The notes: generated by a model not told the origin, from the letters alone. 24,083 nt of DNA from an uncultured Eggerthella sp. (GCA_900556585.1 USPD01000018.1:1-24083); one strand, 5' to 3'; counted from the stretch's first letter, positions 7,046 through 15,707 are shown. Numbers and translations: made by a program.

Positions 7046-8161
7046 TTACTGACGCTTCAAGAAGTCAGGAATGTAGTCTTCATCAGCAAAGCGAGGTTCT
7101 GATGGATACAGCGGACGCTGAGACTGACTTGTCTTTTGGGTTTGAGCTGGTTGCGTTGAAGCAAACATGTTGTCACGACGGGAGAAATCCATCGCAGATT
7201 GATTATTAGTTGCCTTAAATCCTGTTGCAATTACCGTGATGCGAATAGTGTCACCCAATTCAGGATCAACAATCTGACCGTAGATAATATTAGCATTTTC
7301 GTCTGCTACAGCTTCAACTACGCGAGCTGCCTCATCAACTTCAGACAAAGCAAGCTCTGGACCACCTGCAATAGAGAACAAAATACGAGAAGCACCTGCA
7401 ATTGAAGTTTCGAGTAAGCTGGAGTTGATTGCCTGTTCTGCAGCATCCAAAGCACGAGAATCGCCCGAAGAAATACCAATACCCATCATTGCGGTACCAG
7501 CATCCTTCATAACGGTACGAATGTCTGCAAAGTCAAGGTTAATCAAACCAGGAATGGTAATCAGGTCGGTTACACCCTGAATGCCTTGACGCAAAGTATC
7601 ATCCGCGATGCGGAACGCGTCAAGCATGCTGGTTTTCTTTTCTACAATTTCAAGCAGACGGTCGTTAGGAATAACAATGAGCGTATCTACCTTTTGCGAA
7701 AGATAGTCAATACCCTGTTCTGCCTGATTACGACGAAGACGACCTTCGAAGCTAAATGGCTTCGTAACAATGCCAACCGTTAAAGCGCCAATTTCTTCAC
7801 GTGCAATTTCTGCGACAACAGGTGCAGCACCAGTACCCGTGCCACCGCCTTCGCCTGCAGTAACAAATACCATATCAGCATCTGCTAACGCTTCACGAAT
7901 TTCAGTACGGGACTCTTCAGCAGCCTGGCAACCTACTTCGGGGTTTGCGCCAGCGCCAAGTCCTCGAGTGATTTCTTCACCGATATGAATAGTTTTGTCA
8001 GCATCGGAAAGCATAAGTGCTTGGCGATCCGTATTAACTGCGATAAATTCGACACCTTTAATGCCAGCTTCAACCATTCGATTAACAGCATTCGTGCCGC
8101 CACCGCCAACACCGACGACCTTAATTACCGCGAGGTTGTCAGAGCCAAGAATCTGTTGCAT
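7046..8161 (-). CDS. ftsZ: Cell division GTPase FtsZ
   Basis: FtsZ is the tubulin homologue that forms the Z ring. The 371-aa protein has the GTP-binding core VVGVGGGGTNAVNRM at about 15-29, the tubulin signature GGGTGTG at 105-111, and the T7 catalytic loop NLDFAD at 208-213. A Gln/Ser-rich linker follows from about 316, ending in the conserved partner-binding peptide DYIPDFLKRQ at 362-371, which binds SepF and other partners. Length and motifs are fully normal. The ribosome site before the ATG is weak (AAAGCGAG). It is separated from ftsQ by 121 bp holding a likely private promoter and a small leader hairpin. No ftsA is present before it. Confidence 0.98.
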   Translation of the reverse strand: MQQILGSDNLAVIKVVGVGGGGTNAVNRMVEAGIKGVEFIAVNTDRQALMLSDADKTIHIGEEITRGLGAGANPEVGCQAAEESRTEIREALADADMVFVTAGEGGGTGTGAAPVVAEIAREEIGALTVGIVTKPFSFEGRLRRNQAEQGIDYLSQKVDTLIVIPNDRLLEIVEKKTSMLDAFRIADDTLRQGIQGVTDLITIPGLINLDFADIRTVMKDAGTAMMGIGISSGDSRALDAAEQAINSSLLETSIAGASRILFSIAGGPELALSEVDEAARVVEAVADENANIIYGQIVDPELGDTIRITVIATGFKATNNQSAMDFSRRDNMFASTQPAQTQKTSQSQRPLYPSEPRFADEDYIPDFLKRQ

Positions 8162-8199
8162 GTTTGCTCGCTTTCAGTTATATTTCAGCTCTATCCCAC

Positions 8200-8213
8200 A
8201 AGGGTAAGCCCTT
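8200..8213 (-). promoter_or_regulatory. Small hairpin in the ftsZ leader
   Basis: On the minus strand AAGGG, CTTA, CCCTT forms a 5-bp stem with a 4-base loop. It lies about 10-25 bases after the expected start from the promoter at 8232-8259, and about 39 bases before the ftsZ ATG. It may stabilise the 5' end of the mRNA; no U tract follows, so it is not a terminator. Confidence 0.4.
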
Positions 8214-8231
8214 AGTTTGGACATCTTGAAT

Positions 8232-8259
8232 ATTTTACACAATACATTGAGGTTTGCAA
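8232..8259 (-). promoter_or_regulatory. Likely ftsZ promoter
   Basis: On the minus strand TTGCAA (8259-8254) and TAAAAT (8237-8232) are separated by 16 bases, in the largest gap before ftsZ. The -35 lies inside a GTTTTGCAAACC palindrome-like word (8262-8251) that also occurs in the rnpB trailer. A TTGACA at 8273-8268 has no matching -10 at the right distance. Confidence 0.55.
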
Positions 8260-8282
8260 AACGACACTGTCAATATCAGGTG

Positions 8283-9341
8283 TTACAAAGAACGCCAAAC
8301 AGGCTTATTCACAACTCGTACATTGATGTACGATATTTTCCCCTCATGTTCTTGCAAAAGTTCAAGACATACCCGTTCTTTATCTCTAATATCCTGTGAG
8401 TCACCAAAAGCAATTTCTACTCCATTGTCAAGCGTTAACGTAGTAGAGTTGCTACTTGCTGCAGAAACGCTTTTAATTTGATTGGCTAATTCTGTAGTCA
8501 TACCATCAATAATTGAAAGCGCATTTTCTACATTTGCATTATTGCAATACTTCCCTGCTTCTGGAGAAGACCCATAAGGAATATCAGTAATCTCTAACGC
8601 ATTTGCTGCATCTTCATATACCGAGGCAGGCAACGCTTGCCCTTCTGCACTGTTTTGATCAGGTAGTTCGGTAAGCCACATACCGTCAGAAGCCAGCGCC
8701 CACCTTTCTACAGTATTCGATTCATCAACGGTAACAGAAACAACAGCAGAAATAGTTCGTTCTGTAACATTCAGGTTTAAAGTGTCAGGAAATACACGAT
8801 CAACACTTGCACTTTGAACCCAAGGATTTGAGGTTAAACGCGAAGTTATACCGTTAGCATCAACATTGAGCAAGGTAGTTCCTTCAGGAACAGCAGCTAA
8901 TTCGGTCATTTCTTCTGCGGTAATATGAGAAACCCCAGAAACGGTTACTTGACGTACCGTAAAAACACCCGAATTTGCAAGTACCACCCCTGCGATACCA
9001 AGTACGGCAACTAAAATTACTCCCACTATTACTACAATTGGCAGCCTACGAGCGGCACGCTTTGAACGATACCGAGCAGCATTATGCACGTCAGAAACGC
9101 TGACAGAACGAAGTGGCTGTTCGGATTGATTGCGGCTGCGCGCAGATGACCGCTGAGAGCGTGCACTGTACGAGCTAGAAGCAGTACGAGTACGCGGCGA
9201 TGTAGCACTTGAAGACCTTCGCAATGATCTGCTTTGGCTAGGACGGCCTTTGACCGTTGTGGGACGCGCTGACGATCTATTTCTCGAAGATCTAGTCCTT
9301 GAAGCCGAGGAAGCGGACCTCTGTCTCGAGTTCGATACCAT
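8283..9341 (-). CDS. ftsQ: FtsQ/DivIB divisome protein with Arg/Ser-rich cytoplasmic tail
   Basis: FtsQ is a bitopic protein that, with FtsL and FtsB-type partners, controls septal FtsW-FtsI synthesis. The 352-aa protein has a cytoplasmic N-terminus of about 99 residues, a single transmembrane helix at about 100-122 (LPIVVIVGVILVAVLGIAGV), a POTRA domain from about 125 (GVFTVRQVTVSGVSHITAEEM), and an extracytoplasmic beta domain. In the first 80 residues 45 are Ser or Arg, which is extreme. The ATG at 9341 lies 50 bp inside murB but has a strong GAGGAGG ribosome site 4-5 bases upstream, and no other start precedes the membrane helix. So the overlap is probably real. ftsZ follows after 121 bp. 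Confidence 0.93.
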   Translation of the reverse strand: MVSNSRQRSASSASRTRSSRNRSSARPTTVKGRPSQSRSLRRSSSATSPRTRTASSSYSARSQRSSARSRNQSEQPLRSVSVSDVHNAARYRSKRAARRLPIVVIVGVILVAVLGIAGVVLANSGVFTVRQVTVSGVSHITAEEMTELAAVPEGTTLLNVDANGITSRLTSNPWVQSASVDRVFPDTLNLNVTERTISAVVSVTVDESNTVERWALASDGMWLTELPDQNSAEGQALPASVYEDAANALEITDIPYGSSPEAGKYCNNANVENALSIIDGMTTELANQIKSVSAASSNSTTLTLDNGVEIAFGDSQDIRDKERVCLELLQEHEGKISYINVRVVNKPVWRSL

Positions 9342-10221
9342 AGCGCCTCCTCACTTCTTCTCGCGCCAAATTAATCAATGTCAGAACGTCATTCGCTGTT
9401 GCTGAACCAGTATTAACAATAAAATTAGCATGCTTTTCGGAAATACATGCTCCTCCACAACTTCTACCTTTTAGCCCCACACTTTCTATTAATTCTCCAG
9501 CAGAGCCATTTTCAGGATTACGAAATACGCTTCCACATGAAGGATAATCAAGAGGCTGGCTTTCTTTACGCTTTGACAGAAGCACGCTCATACGTTCATG
9601 AATATTTCCAGAAAAAGCCTTTTCAAGCTTCAATTCGCATTCAACGATTATTTCATCAGAAGGAAAATGCGACGTACGATACCCCCACGATAAGTCAGAA
9701 GCAGCGTAACGCTTTAGCCCTTTTTGAGCATTGTAAGTAGTAACCGAAACCACGCGAGACCCAATCCAGTCTTTTCGCGTACCCGCGTTTTGCACCAAGG
9801 CACCCCCGACAGTACCAGGAGTCCCTACCGCAAATTCCATACCTGAATAGCCATGATGAAATACTTCTTGCACCAGGCGAGACAGCATAGTGCCTGCACC
9901 AACAACCACATGCTGAAGCTCATCATCAAAGCGCCAAGAACGAAATTCTCCAGCAAGAGAAATAACTACACCATCGTAGCCATCGTCAGACACCAAAAGA
10001 TTAGAGCCTTTCCCAGAAATAAACCAGGAAAGGTTTTCATCAGCACACACCTTTAATAGAGAGCCGAGTGCAGCAATAGAATTAACTTCCGCAAATGCAC
10101 GAACGGGCCCACCGATGCGATAGGTAGTATGGCGCGACATTGGTTCATCTAAGCGAATTGATCCATCAAAATCATCATCAAAACGCATTAATTCCAATTC
10201 GGAAGCATGACGAGCTGCCAT
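9292..10221 (-). CDS. murB: UDP-N-acetylenolpyruvoylglucosamine reductase MurB
   Basis: MurB reduces UDP-GlcNAc-enolpyruvate to UDP-MurNAc with FAD and NADPH. The 309-aa protein shows the FAD-binding elements TTYRIGGPVRAFAEV (about 32-46), GKGSNLLVSDDGYDGVV (about 70-86), and GTPGTVGGALVQNAGT. It also carries the catalytic serine region PSCGSVFRNP and the late GACISEKHANFIVN and ELETEVRFLG segments that supply the final Glu. The overall form fits the shorter type II class. Its ATG overlaps the murC TAA by one base (TAATG), a classic coupling junction, and an AAGGG site lies about 10 bases upstream. Its 3' end overlaps the ftsQ start by 50 bp. Confidence 0.95.
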   Translation of the reverse strand: MAARHASELELMRFDDDFDGSIRLDEPMSRHTTYRIGGPVRAFAEVNSIAALGSLLKVCADENLSWFISGKGSNLLVSDDGYDGVVISLAGEFRSWRFDDELQHVVVGAGTMLSRLVQEVFHHGYSGMEFAVGTPGTVGGALVQNAGTRKDWIGSRVVSVTTYNAQKGLKRYAASDLSWGYRTSHFPSDEIIVECELKLEKAFSGNIHERMSVLLSKRKESQPLDYPSCGSVFRNPENGSAGELIESVGLKGRSCGGACISEKHANFIVNTGSATANDVLTLINLAREEVRRRYGIELETEVRFLGFKD

Positions 10222-11639
10222 TAGTTGGTGCCCTTTTCTGTTTCTTTTAAAGCGGCAAGCAATTCAGGGCCCACGCCAGTTACATCGCCTGCTCCCATAG
10301 TGATGATTAAGTCCCCTGCTTTGAGATTTTCAACCAAATAAGGAACAAGCTCCATTCGTCGTCCTATATAGGTAAGCTTATCGGTATTTCCAAGATGATC
10401 TAACACTGGCTGCATAAACGTAGCGCCTGTTACACCTGGCACAGGGGCTTCTCCAGCAGAATACACATTGGTGAATACCACCATGTCGGCCTTGTCAAAA
10501 GCTGAAGCAAATTCGTCACGCAATACTTCAGTAAACAATTTAATTCTTGAATAGCGATGAGGTTGGAACACAACGCATACTCGTTTAAAATCAAGACTTT
10601 TAGCCGCTTCGATAGTTGCGGCAATTTCAGTAGGATGATGCGCATAGTCATCAAGAATAGTAATGCCTGCTGCTTGCCCTACTAAGTCAAACCTACGGCG
10701 TACGCCAGAAAAATCCGCCAACACTTCAGCAGCATGTTCAACATCGAATCCCTGAGTCATGAGAAGCGTAAGAACACCAGCAGCATTCAACGCATTATGC
10801 TTTCCAGGGTTTTGTTTCAAATGGCAACTAAGAGCTTTTCCGTCAGGAAGCGTAACAGTAAACGAGGTAGAAACACCTGAAACACTATAGCCAGAAACTA
10901 CCGTGTCACACGCATCGGAAAAACCATACGTTAAAACTTTACGTCCTGTTTTTCTTGCGGTTTCAACAAGTGGCTTATCTTCGCCACACACAACACAGCA
11001 GCCATCATCATGCACTGAAGACATGAAATCGCCAAACAGCTGGTAAATTTCATTTAAGTCTTCGTAGTGATCCAGATGATCGGCCTCAATATTGGTCACC
11101 AGCACTGATTCAGGATCAAGATAGGTAAAGGATTTATCGCTCTCATCTGCTTCAACTACGTAATATCGACCTTCGCCACAATGGGCATTTGAATTGTAAG
11201 CACGAACGATGCCACCAATAAGAAACGTTGGATCGTACCCCATGCCATCAATTACTGAAGCTAGCATAGATGAAGTAGTGGTTTTACCATGGGTTCCCGC
11301 TACCGCTAAAGTGCGACGGGAATGACCTAGCTGAGCAAGCATTTTAGCGCGATGCCAAATTGGAAGCCCGCGACGACGAGCCTCTACCAATTCTGGATTG
11401 TTTTCCAAAATCGCCGTAGAAACTACCACTACATCAGGATTTAAAGAATCCAAATTCGATGCATTTTGTCCAATAAAGACACGCACACCTGCTTCACGCA
11501 GCTGTTGCGTGTAACGGCTTTCGCGCAAATCAGAGCCAGACACTTCCATACCCTGCTCTTTAGCAACACGAGCAATACCGCTCATACCTACGCCGCCAAT
11601 GCCAATAAAATGTACGTTATTTATGCGATTCTCAGCCAC
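10221..11639 (-). CDS. murC: UDP-N-acetylmuramate--L-alanine ligase MurC
   Basis: MurC adds L-Ala to UDP-MurNAc, the first peptide-stem step, using ATP in the cytosol. The protein is about 472 aa, with the N-terminal VHFIGIGGVGMSGIA nucleotide-sugar loop, the ATP P-loop GTHGKTTT at about 115-122, a VEADESDKSF segment, and DDYAHHPTEI in the C-terminal domain. An ATG at 11645 is in frame, but the strong AGGAGG ribosome site abuts it with no spacing. The GTG two codons later (11639) is six bases from AGGAGG and is the more likely start. The 83-bp gap upstream holds a good promoter candidate. murB follows with a one-base stop/start overlap. Confidence 0.95.
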   Translation of the reverse strand: MAENRINNVHFIGIGGVGMSGIARVAKEQGMEVSGSDLRESRYTQQLREAGVRVFIGQNASNLDSLNPDVVVVSTAILENNPELVEARRRGLPIWHRAKMLAQLGHSRRTLAVAGTHGKTTTSSMLASVIDGMGYDPTFLIGGIVRAYNSNAHCGEGRYYVVEADESDKSFTYLDPESVLVTNIEADHLDHYEDLNEIYQLFGDFMSSVHDDGCCVVCGEDKPLVETARKTGRKVLTYGFSDACDTVVSGYSVSGVSTSFTVTLPDGKALSCHLKQNPGKHNALNAAGVLTLLMTQGFDVEHAAEVLADFSGVRRRFDLVGQAAGITILDDYAHHPTEIAATIEAAKSLDFKRVCVVFQPHRYSRIKLFTEVLRDEFASAFDKADMVVFTNVYSAGEAPVPGVTGATFMQPVLDHLGNTDKLTYIGRRMELVPYLVENLKAGDLIITMGAGDVTGVGPELLAALKETEKGTN

Positions 11640-11669
11640 GGACATCCTCCTCGAGATCGCTTTTTATTG

Positions 11670-11698
11670 TATATAATTCCTGAAATTGTATATGTAAA
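11670..11698 (-). promoter_or_regulatory. Likely internal promoter for murC-murB-ftsQ
   Basis: On the minus strand TTTACA (11698-11693) and TATATA (11675-11670) are spaced by exactly 17 bases. Each matches the sigma-70 consensus at five of six positions. It lies in the 83-bp gap between murG and murC, one of the larger breaks in the mur run, about 30 bases before the murC start. The word ATATACAAT occurs twice here, 19 bp apart. Confidence 0.6.
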
Positions 11699-11728
11699 CA
11701 CACAGTAATCGCGAAAACAAGCGCAACA

Positions 11729-12826
11729 CTAGCGCTTCATCATCAGCTCAACTACATCTGCTAAATGCCCTGCAGCATTTTGTGTCTCAAACGTTGCCGC
11801 AGCAGCCTTCATGTCTTCGCGTAATTTTTCGTCTTTCAATAATCCAAGTACTGAATTAGAAAACTCTTGCGACTCAACATTGTCATCGCTAATAAGCACA
11901 GCAGCACCACGCTCAACGTATTCTCGAGCATTAGCTGTTTGATGATCAGCTGTTGCATAAGGAAATGGAATCAAAATAGCTGGAATACAGCGAGCTGATA
12001 TTTCAGCGAGCGAAGAAGCACCTGCACGCGAAACAACGAGATCCGTTGCAGCAAGAACTGCGCCCATATTATCCTCGTAGTCTTTAACTATATAGCGCTT
12101 TTTCTCTTCTTCGGTTAATGCCAAATCATTGCAAACCGTTTCGTATTCTTTTGGACCGGTAATATGCACTACATACACATTATCAAGCGCCAGCAGTTCG
12201 TCTTTCATTGAAGTTATCGCAGTATTAATATGACGAGCGCCTAAACTGCCGCCAAAAACTAACAGCATAGTGGCATCTTCGGGAATATCCAAATATTCCC
12301 TACCCTCTTCTTTAGTGGCCTCCAAAACTGACCTACGTACTGGATTGCCCGTAACAATAATCTTTGTTTGATCCTTAACGTTTCTGCCTGCAGAAGCATA
12401 CGTAAGTGCTACAGCAGTAGCATCCTTTGAAAGGTAATCGTTTGCCATGCCCATAACAGAATTCTGTTCATGAATAATAAGCGGAATACGAAATGCCTTT
12501 GCTGCTCTGCCTGCAGGAAGACACGCATAGCCTCCAAACACCACTGCAGCATTTGGTTTAATTTCTGCAAACCATCTTCCTGCTTCGTTAGCCGAATGCG
12601 AAAGCTTTTTAAGTCCTTTTACCAAGGTAAGCGGATGGCTGCGATCGAAACCTGAAACCTCAAATCCCTTAAAAGGAATACCAGCCATTTCAACAAGCGT
12701 TTTTTCTACTCCACCTGGCGTGCCAGCGAAAAGCACCTCATGACCACGATCCTGTAGTTCTTCAGCAAGTGCAAGTGCTGGATTAATATGACCGGCAGTT
12801 CCACCGCCTGATAAAACTATACGCAT
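11729..12826 (-). CDS. murG: UDP-GlcNAc:lipid I GlcNAc transferase MurG
   Basis: MurG adds GlcNAc to lipid I on the inner face of the membrane, making lipid II. The 365-aa GT-B protein has the N-terminal glycine-rich loop SGGGTAGHINPALA (about 6-19), GGYACLPAGRAAK, HEQNSVMGMAN, the second glycine loop VFGGSLGARHIN, and the UDP-GlcNAc pocket SRAGASSLAEI followed by PFPYATADHQTANA. The length is usual. The start ATG has a nearly perfect AAGGAGGT ribosome site that overlaps the ftsW stop, with only 6 bp between the genes. An 83-bp gap with a promoter candidate separates it from murC. Confidence 0.97.
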   Translation of the reverse strand: MRIVLSGGGTAGHINPALALAEELQDRGHEVLFAGTPGGVEKTLVEMAGIPFKGFEVSGFDRSHPLTLVKGLKKLSHSANEAGRWFAEIKPNAAVVFGGYACLPAGRAAKAFRIPLIIHEQNSVMGMANDYLSKDATAVALTYASAGRNVKDQTKIIVTGNPVRRSVLEATKEEGREYLDIPEDATMLLVFGGSLGARHINTAITSMKDELLALDNVYVVHITGPKEYETVCNDLALTEEEKKRYIVKDYEDNMGAVLAATDLVVSRAGASSLAEISARCIPAILIPFPYATADHQTANAREYVERGAAVLISDDNVESQEFSNSVLGLLKDEKLREDMKAAAATFETQNAAGHLADVVELMMKR

Positions 12827-12832
12827 CCTGCT

Positions 12833-14233
12833 CTACCTCCTTGGTACCCGCGTAAAACGAGACTCTGTCACATACGCCCTCTGTCCTTGTCGTCCATTAC
12901 CATGAACCACGCGAAACGAAGAGCTTAAAGCGCTTCCCTTCGCTGGCTGGGCATTACGATAAGAACGACGCGAGCCATCGCGAACAGTTGATCCCTGACG
13001 CTGTGGCTGAGAATATGTCGAAACTACGTGTAAATTTTCTCGTCGTTGACGATACTCATCTTCGTTATGAGAATCAAACGAAATCGCCAAAATAATGCCA
13101 ACAAGCAAAAGTGAAGAAATCATAGACGATCCGCCCGAAGATATAAACGGAAGCGGTTTACCTGTCGTAGGGAAAAGACCTATTACACAAGCAATATTCA
13201 AAAACGCCTGAAAAACAACCATCGTAGTTAAGCCAGCAGCAACGAAACCACTAAACATCGATTTCGATTGACTTGCAATAAGAAAGCCGCCGCGCAGGAA
13301 CACCAAAAATGCAACAATAACAATAATTGCGCCTATCAAACCCATTTCTTCACCAATAATGGCAAAAATAAAGTCCGTTTCGGCTTCAGGTAAATATTGA
13401 AGCTTTTCGTACGAGTTACCAATACCTACACCAAATATCCCTCCAGCAGCAAGTGCCTTATAGGAATGAATAAGCTGATATCCCGTACCTTGTTCGTCTG
13501 CCCAAGGATCCAAGAAATTAAATAAACGATCTGAACGGTAGCTCGAAATCAAAATTGCAATCAATACCAGTATGGCACCAACTATAAAAACTCCCGCAAT
13601 TGCTCTGCCCGATAAGCCAGAAAGAACCAAAACTATGAACAGGCCCACACAGCAAATGAGCGTCGTTCCCAAGTCGGACTGAGTAACAAACAAGAAGCCA
13701 AGCGGCACAATAATGTAAATGGCAGCTTGTTTAAACGCTTCCACCATATCAATTTCAGCGTTGCGGTAATCTTCAGCGATGCGTGCCGCCATTAGTACAA
13801 ATGCAATTTTTGCAAATTCAGAAATTTGAATACTGATCGGACCAATAATAAGCCAGCGTTTAGCACCTAAGCCAACGGTTCCCATCAAGGCGGTTATCGC
13901 AAGCAAAACTACGCAAATGCCCCAGAATATCGTGCCTCCAAAGCCACGTAAAACATCATGTTTCGCAAACAAAACAGCACCTGCTGCGAACACAAGACCA
14001 ATGACAACAAAGGCCACCTGCTTAATAGCTTCGCCTGTTGAATCGCCTTGTTCCACAAATGCAGTAATAGAAGAAGACGAATACACCATAACCAAGCCTA
14101 GAATAACTAAAGCAAGAGTAGAAAGGCCCACCATTAAGCGAGGCGCCATTATATGCGCAGGAGCACTCTTAAAAAACGAATTTGAGGGCGATTTGCTGCG
14201 TTTTTGGTTTGTTTGTTCCGCCCGAGAAGACAT
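12833..14233 (-). CDS. ftsW: Septal peptidoglycan glycosyltransferase FtsW (SEDS family)
   Basis: FtsW polymerises lipid II at the septum with its partner FtsI. The 466-aa protein has about ten hydrophobic segments between residues 35 and 385. SEDS hallmarks include PEAETDFIFAIIGEEMGLIG and the late TTGKPLPFISSGGSSM motif. A cytoplasmic N-terminus of about 30 residues and an 82-residue C-terminal tail flank the core. The tail has 15 Arg and is rich in Ser and Gln, with no obvious domain. RodA is the main alternative, but the place between murD and murG in the cluster supports FtsW. The gap to murD is 7 bp; the ribosome site is weak, so translation may be coupled. Confidence 0.95.
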   Translation of the reverse strand: MSSRAEQTNQKRSKSPSNSFFKSAPAHIMAPRLMVGLSTLALVILGLVMVYSSSSITAFVEQGDSTGEAIKQVAFVVIGLVFAAGAVLFAKHDVLRGFGGTIFWGICVVLLAITALMGTVGLGAKRWLIIGPISIQISEFAKIAFVLMAARIAEDYRNAEIDMVEAFKQAAIYIIVPLGFLFVTQSDLGTTLICCVGLFIVLVLSGLSGRAIAGVFIVGAILVLIAILISSYRSDRLFNFLDPWADEQGTGYQLIHSYKALAAGGIFGVGIGNSYEKLQYLPEAETDFIFAIIGEEMGLIGAIIVIVAFLVFLRGGFLIASQSKSMFSGFVAAGLTTMVVFQAFLNIACVIGLFPTTGKPLPFISSGGSSMISSLLLVGIILAISFDSHNEDEYRQRRENLHVVSTYSQPQRQGSTVRDGSRRSYRNAQPAKGSALSSSFRVVHGNGRQGQRAYVTESRFTRVPRR

Positions 14234-14240
14234 GTTTTAC

Positions 14241-15704
14241 TTAGGCACCTCTTTCTTGACTTCTTTCAGCTACAAGGCGCTTAAACACTTCACCACGTTC
14301 TTCAAAACAGGAAAACTCATCAAATGATGCACAGGCAGGAGAAAGCGTAACAATATCACCTGGAACACTATGGGATAGCGCCTTATCAAGCGCATCTTCC
14401 AAATGATGAGCTGCATAAACTGGAATTATTGCATCTTTAAAAGCACCCAAGAAGCGCGGACCCGCTTCACCAAAGCAAACCACAGCTTTGCAATGCTTTT
14501 CAGCCTGAGCTACCAATTCGGATAAATCAGTGCCCTTATCATCGCCACCAAGTAAAACAATAGGATGTTTATCTCCAAAAGCAGCAAGAGCCTTTAGGGT
14601 GGCATCAACATTGGTTGCTTTCGAATCGTTATAGCAACTTACCCCCACGACAGAACCACAAGGCTCAATACGATGTTCCAGTGGCGCAAAGCTAGCCAAA
14701 GCCTTCGCAATTCCTTTTACCGGACAATGTAAAGCATACGCAGCTGCACACGCAGCCAACGCATTCGAAGCATTGTGCTCACCTTTAATCTGCAAATCAT
14801 CAGCAGAAAGAACTTCGATAGATTCTTTAGAAGATTCTAAACAAAGCATCTTGCCGTTCTTTAAAAATGCAGCGTTTTCGGAGCCGCACTTCTGTCGCAT
14901 GTTCCCTTTAATGCCATCCGAAGTTCCCATAGGAATATACGAAAAGGATCTATTAGTATCATTTTTTAGATCGCGAACAAAACCACGAACAACATCATTA
15001 GTGGCATCGAGCACCACTACATCACCTTCAGCGCAATTCTCATAAATCTTACGCTTAGCTTCAGCATAGGCCTCAAAACTACCATGCCACTTCAGGTGAT
15101 CAGGTGTGATATTCAATAATACTGCCACATTGGGTTTGAAATAATTCGTTGAAGCAAGCTGATAAGAAGAAACTTCGGCTACATAGTAGGAGCAATTTCC
15201 CTTTTCAACTGCCTCAAGGCAGGTGTCACCAATATTGCCGACTGCTAAAGCGTTCTTTTCACACTCTTTGAGAATATGAGCAATCAAAGAAGTGGTCGTA
15301 GTCTTTCCATTGGTCCCGCTAACGGCCACCCAAACAGAATCCTTTGCGCTTTCACGCCAAGCAAATTCAACTTCACTAATAACTTCGCCAGAACAGTTTT
15401 TAGCGTTTTGATAAAAGGAAGAATTTTCTGAGATACCAGGGCTTGCAATGCAAAGGTCAAACGATCCTTCAATTTTCTCAGAATCAAAAATAACTAAAGC
15501 GCCTTTTTCGGTAAGCGCTTGAGCAAATTTTTTTGCCTCCGCAGAAGAATTCCCCGCATATACCGTCAGTGAGGATACGCGTGTATCCAAAAGGCCCGCA
15601 CAGTATCCACTAGCAGCTTTGCCTGATTTACCCAAACCAAGAATCAACACTGAGCCCAATTGCAATGGGGCATGTTTTTTATTGTTGTCAAATGCAGTAG
15701 TCAT
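14241..15704 (-). CDS. murD: UDP-N-acetylmuramoylalanine--D-glutamate ligase MurD
   Basis: MurD adds D-Glu to UDP-MurNAc-L-Ala with ATP. The 487-aa protein has an N-terminal Rossmann-like loop (LILGLGKSGKAA, about 20-31), the ATP P-loop GTNGKTTTT from about 130, the central NITPDHLKWHGSFEAYAEAK block with the usual carbamylated Lys region, and the C-terminal NDSKATNVDATLKAL plus LLGGDDKGTDL motifs. It is some 40 residues longer than many MurD proteins, mostly through small insertions in the central domain. It starts three bases after mraY ends, and ftsW follows after 7 bp. Confidence 0.96.
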   Translation of the reverse strand: MTTAFDNNKKHAPLQLGSVLILGLGKSGKAASGYCAGLLDTRVSSLTVYAGNSSAEAKKFAQALTEKGALVIFDSEKIEGSFDLCIASPGISENSSFYQNAKNCSGEVISEVEFAWRESAKDSVWVAVSGTNGKTTTTSLIAHILKECEKNALAVGNIGDTCLEAVEKGNCSYYVAEVSSYQLASTNYFKPNVAVLLNITPDHLKWHGSFEAYAEAKRKIYENCAEGDVVVLDATNDVVRGFVRDLKNDTNRSFSYIPMGTSDGIKGNMRQKCGSENAAFLKNGKMLCLESSKESIEVLSADDLQIKGEHNASNALAACAAAYALHCPVKGIAKALASFAPLEHRIEPCGSVVGVSCYNDSKATNVDATLKALAAFGDKHPIVLLGGDDKGTDLSELVAQAEKHCKAVVCFGEAGPRFLGAFKDAIIPVYAAHHLEDALDKALSHSVPGDIVTLSPACASFDEFSCFEERGEVFKRLVAERSQERGA

Positions 15705-15707
15705 GCC

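Noticed and set aside
7770..8215. Several plus-strand frames of 70-76 codons opposite the ftsZ N-terminus
   Set aside because: They are antisense shadows of a highly conserved gene, with no homology-like motifs or supported ribosome sites.
8263..8273. TTGACA next to a GACAGTGTC palindrome upstream of ftsZ as a consensus promoter or operator
   Set aside because: No acceptable -10 lies 16-18 bases downstream of this TTGACA, and the palindrome is too short to assign to a regulator.
13917..14327. A 136-codon plus-strand frame
   Set aside because: It is opposite ftsW and the end of murD, both well supported by motifs; its protein shows no family features.
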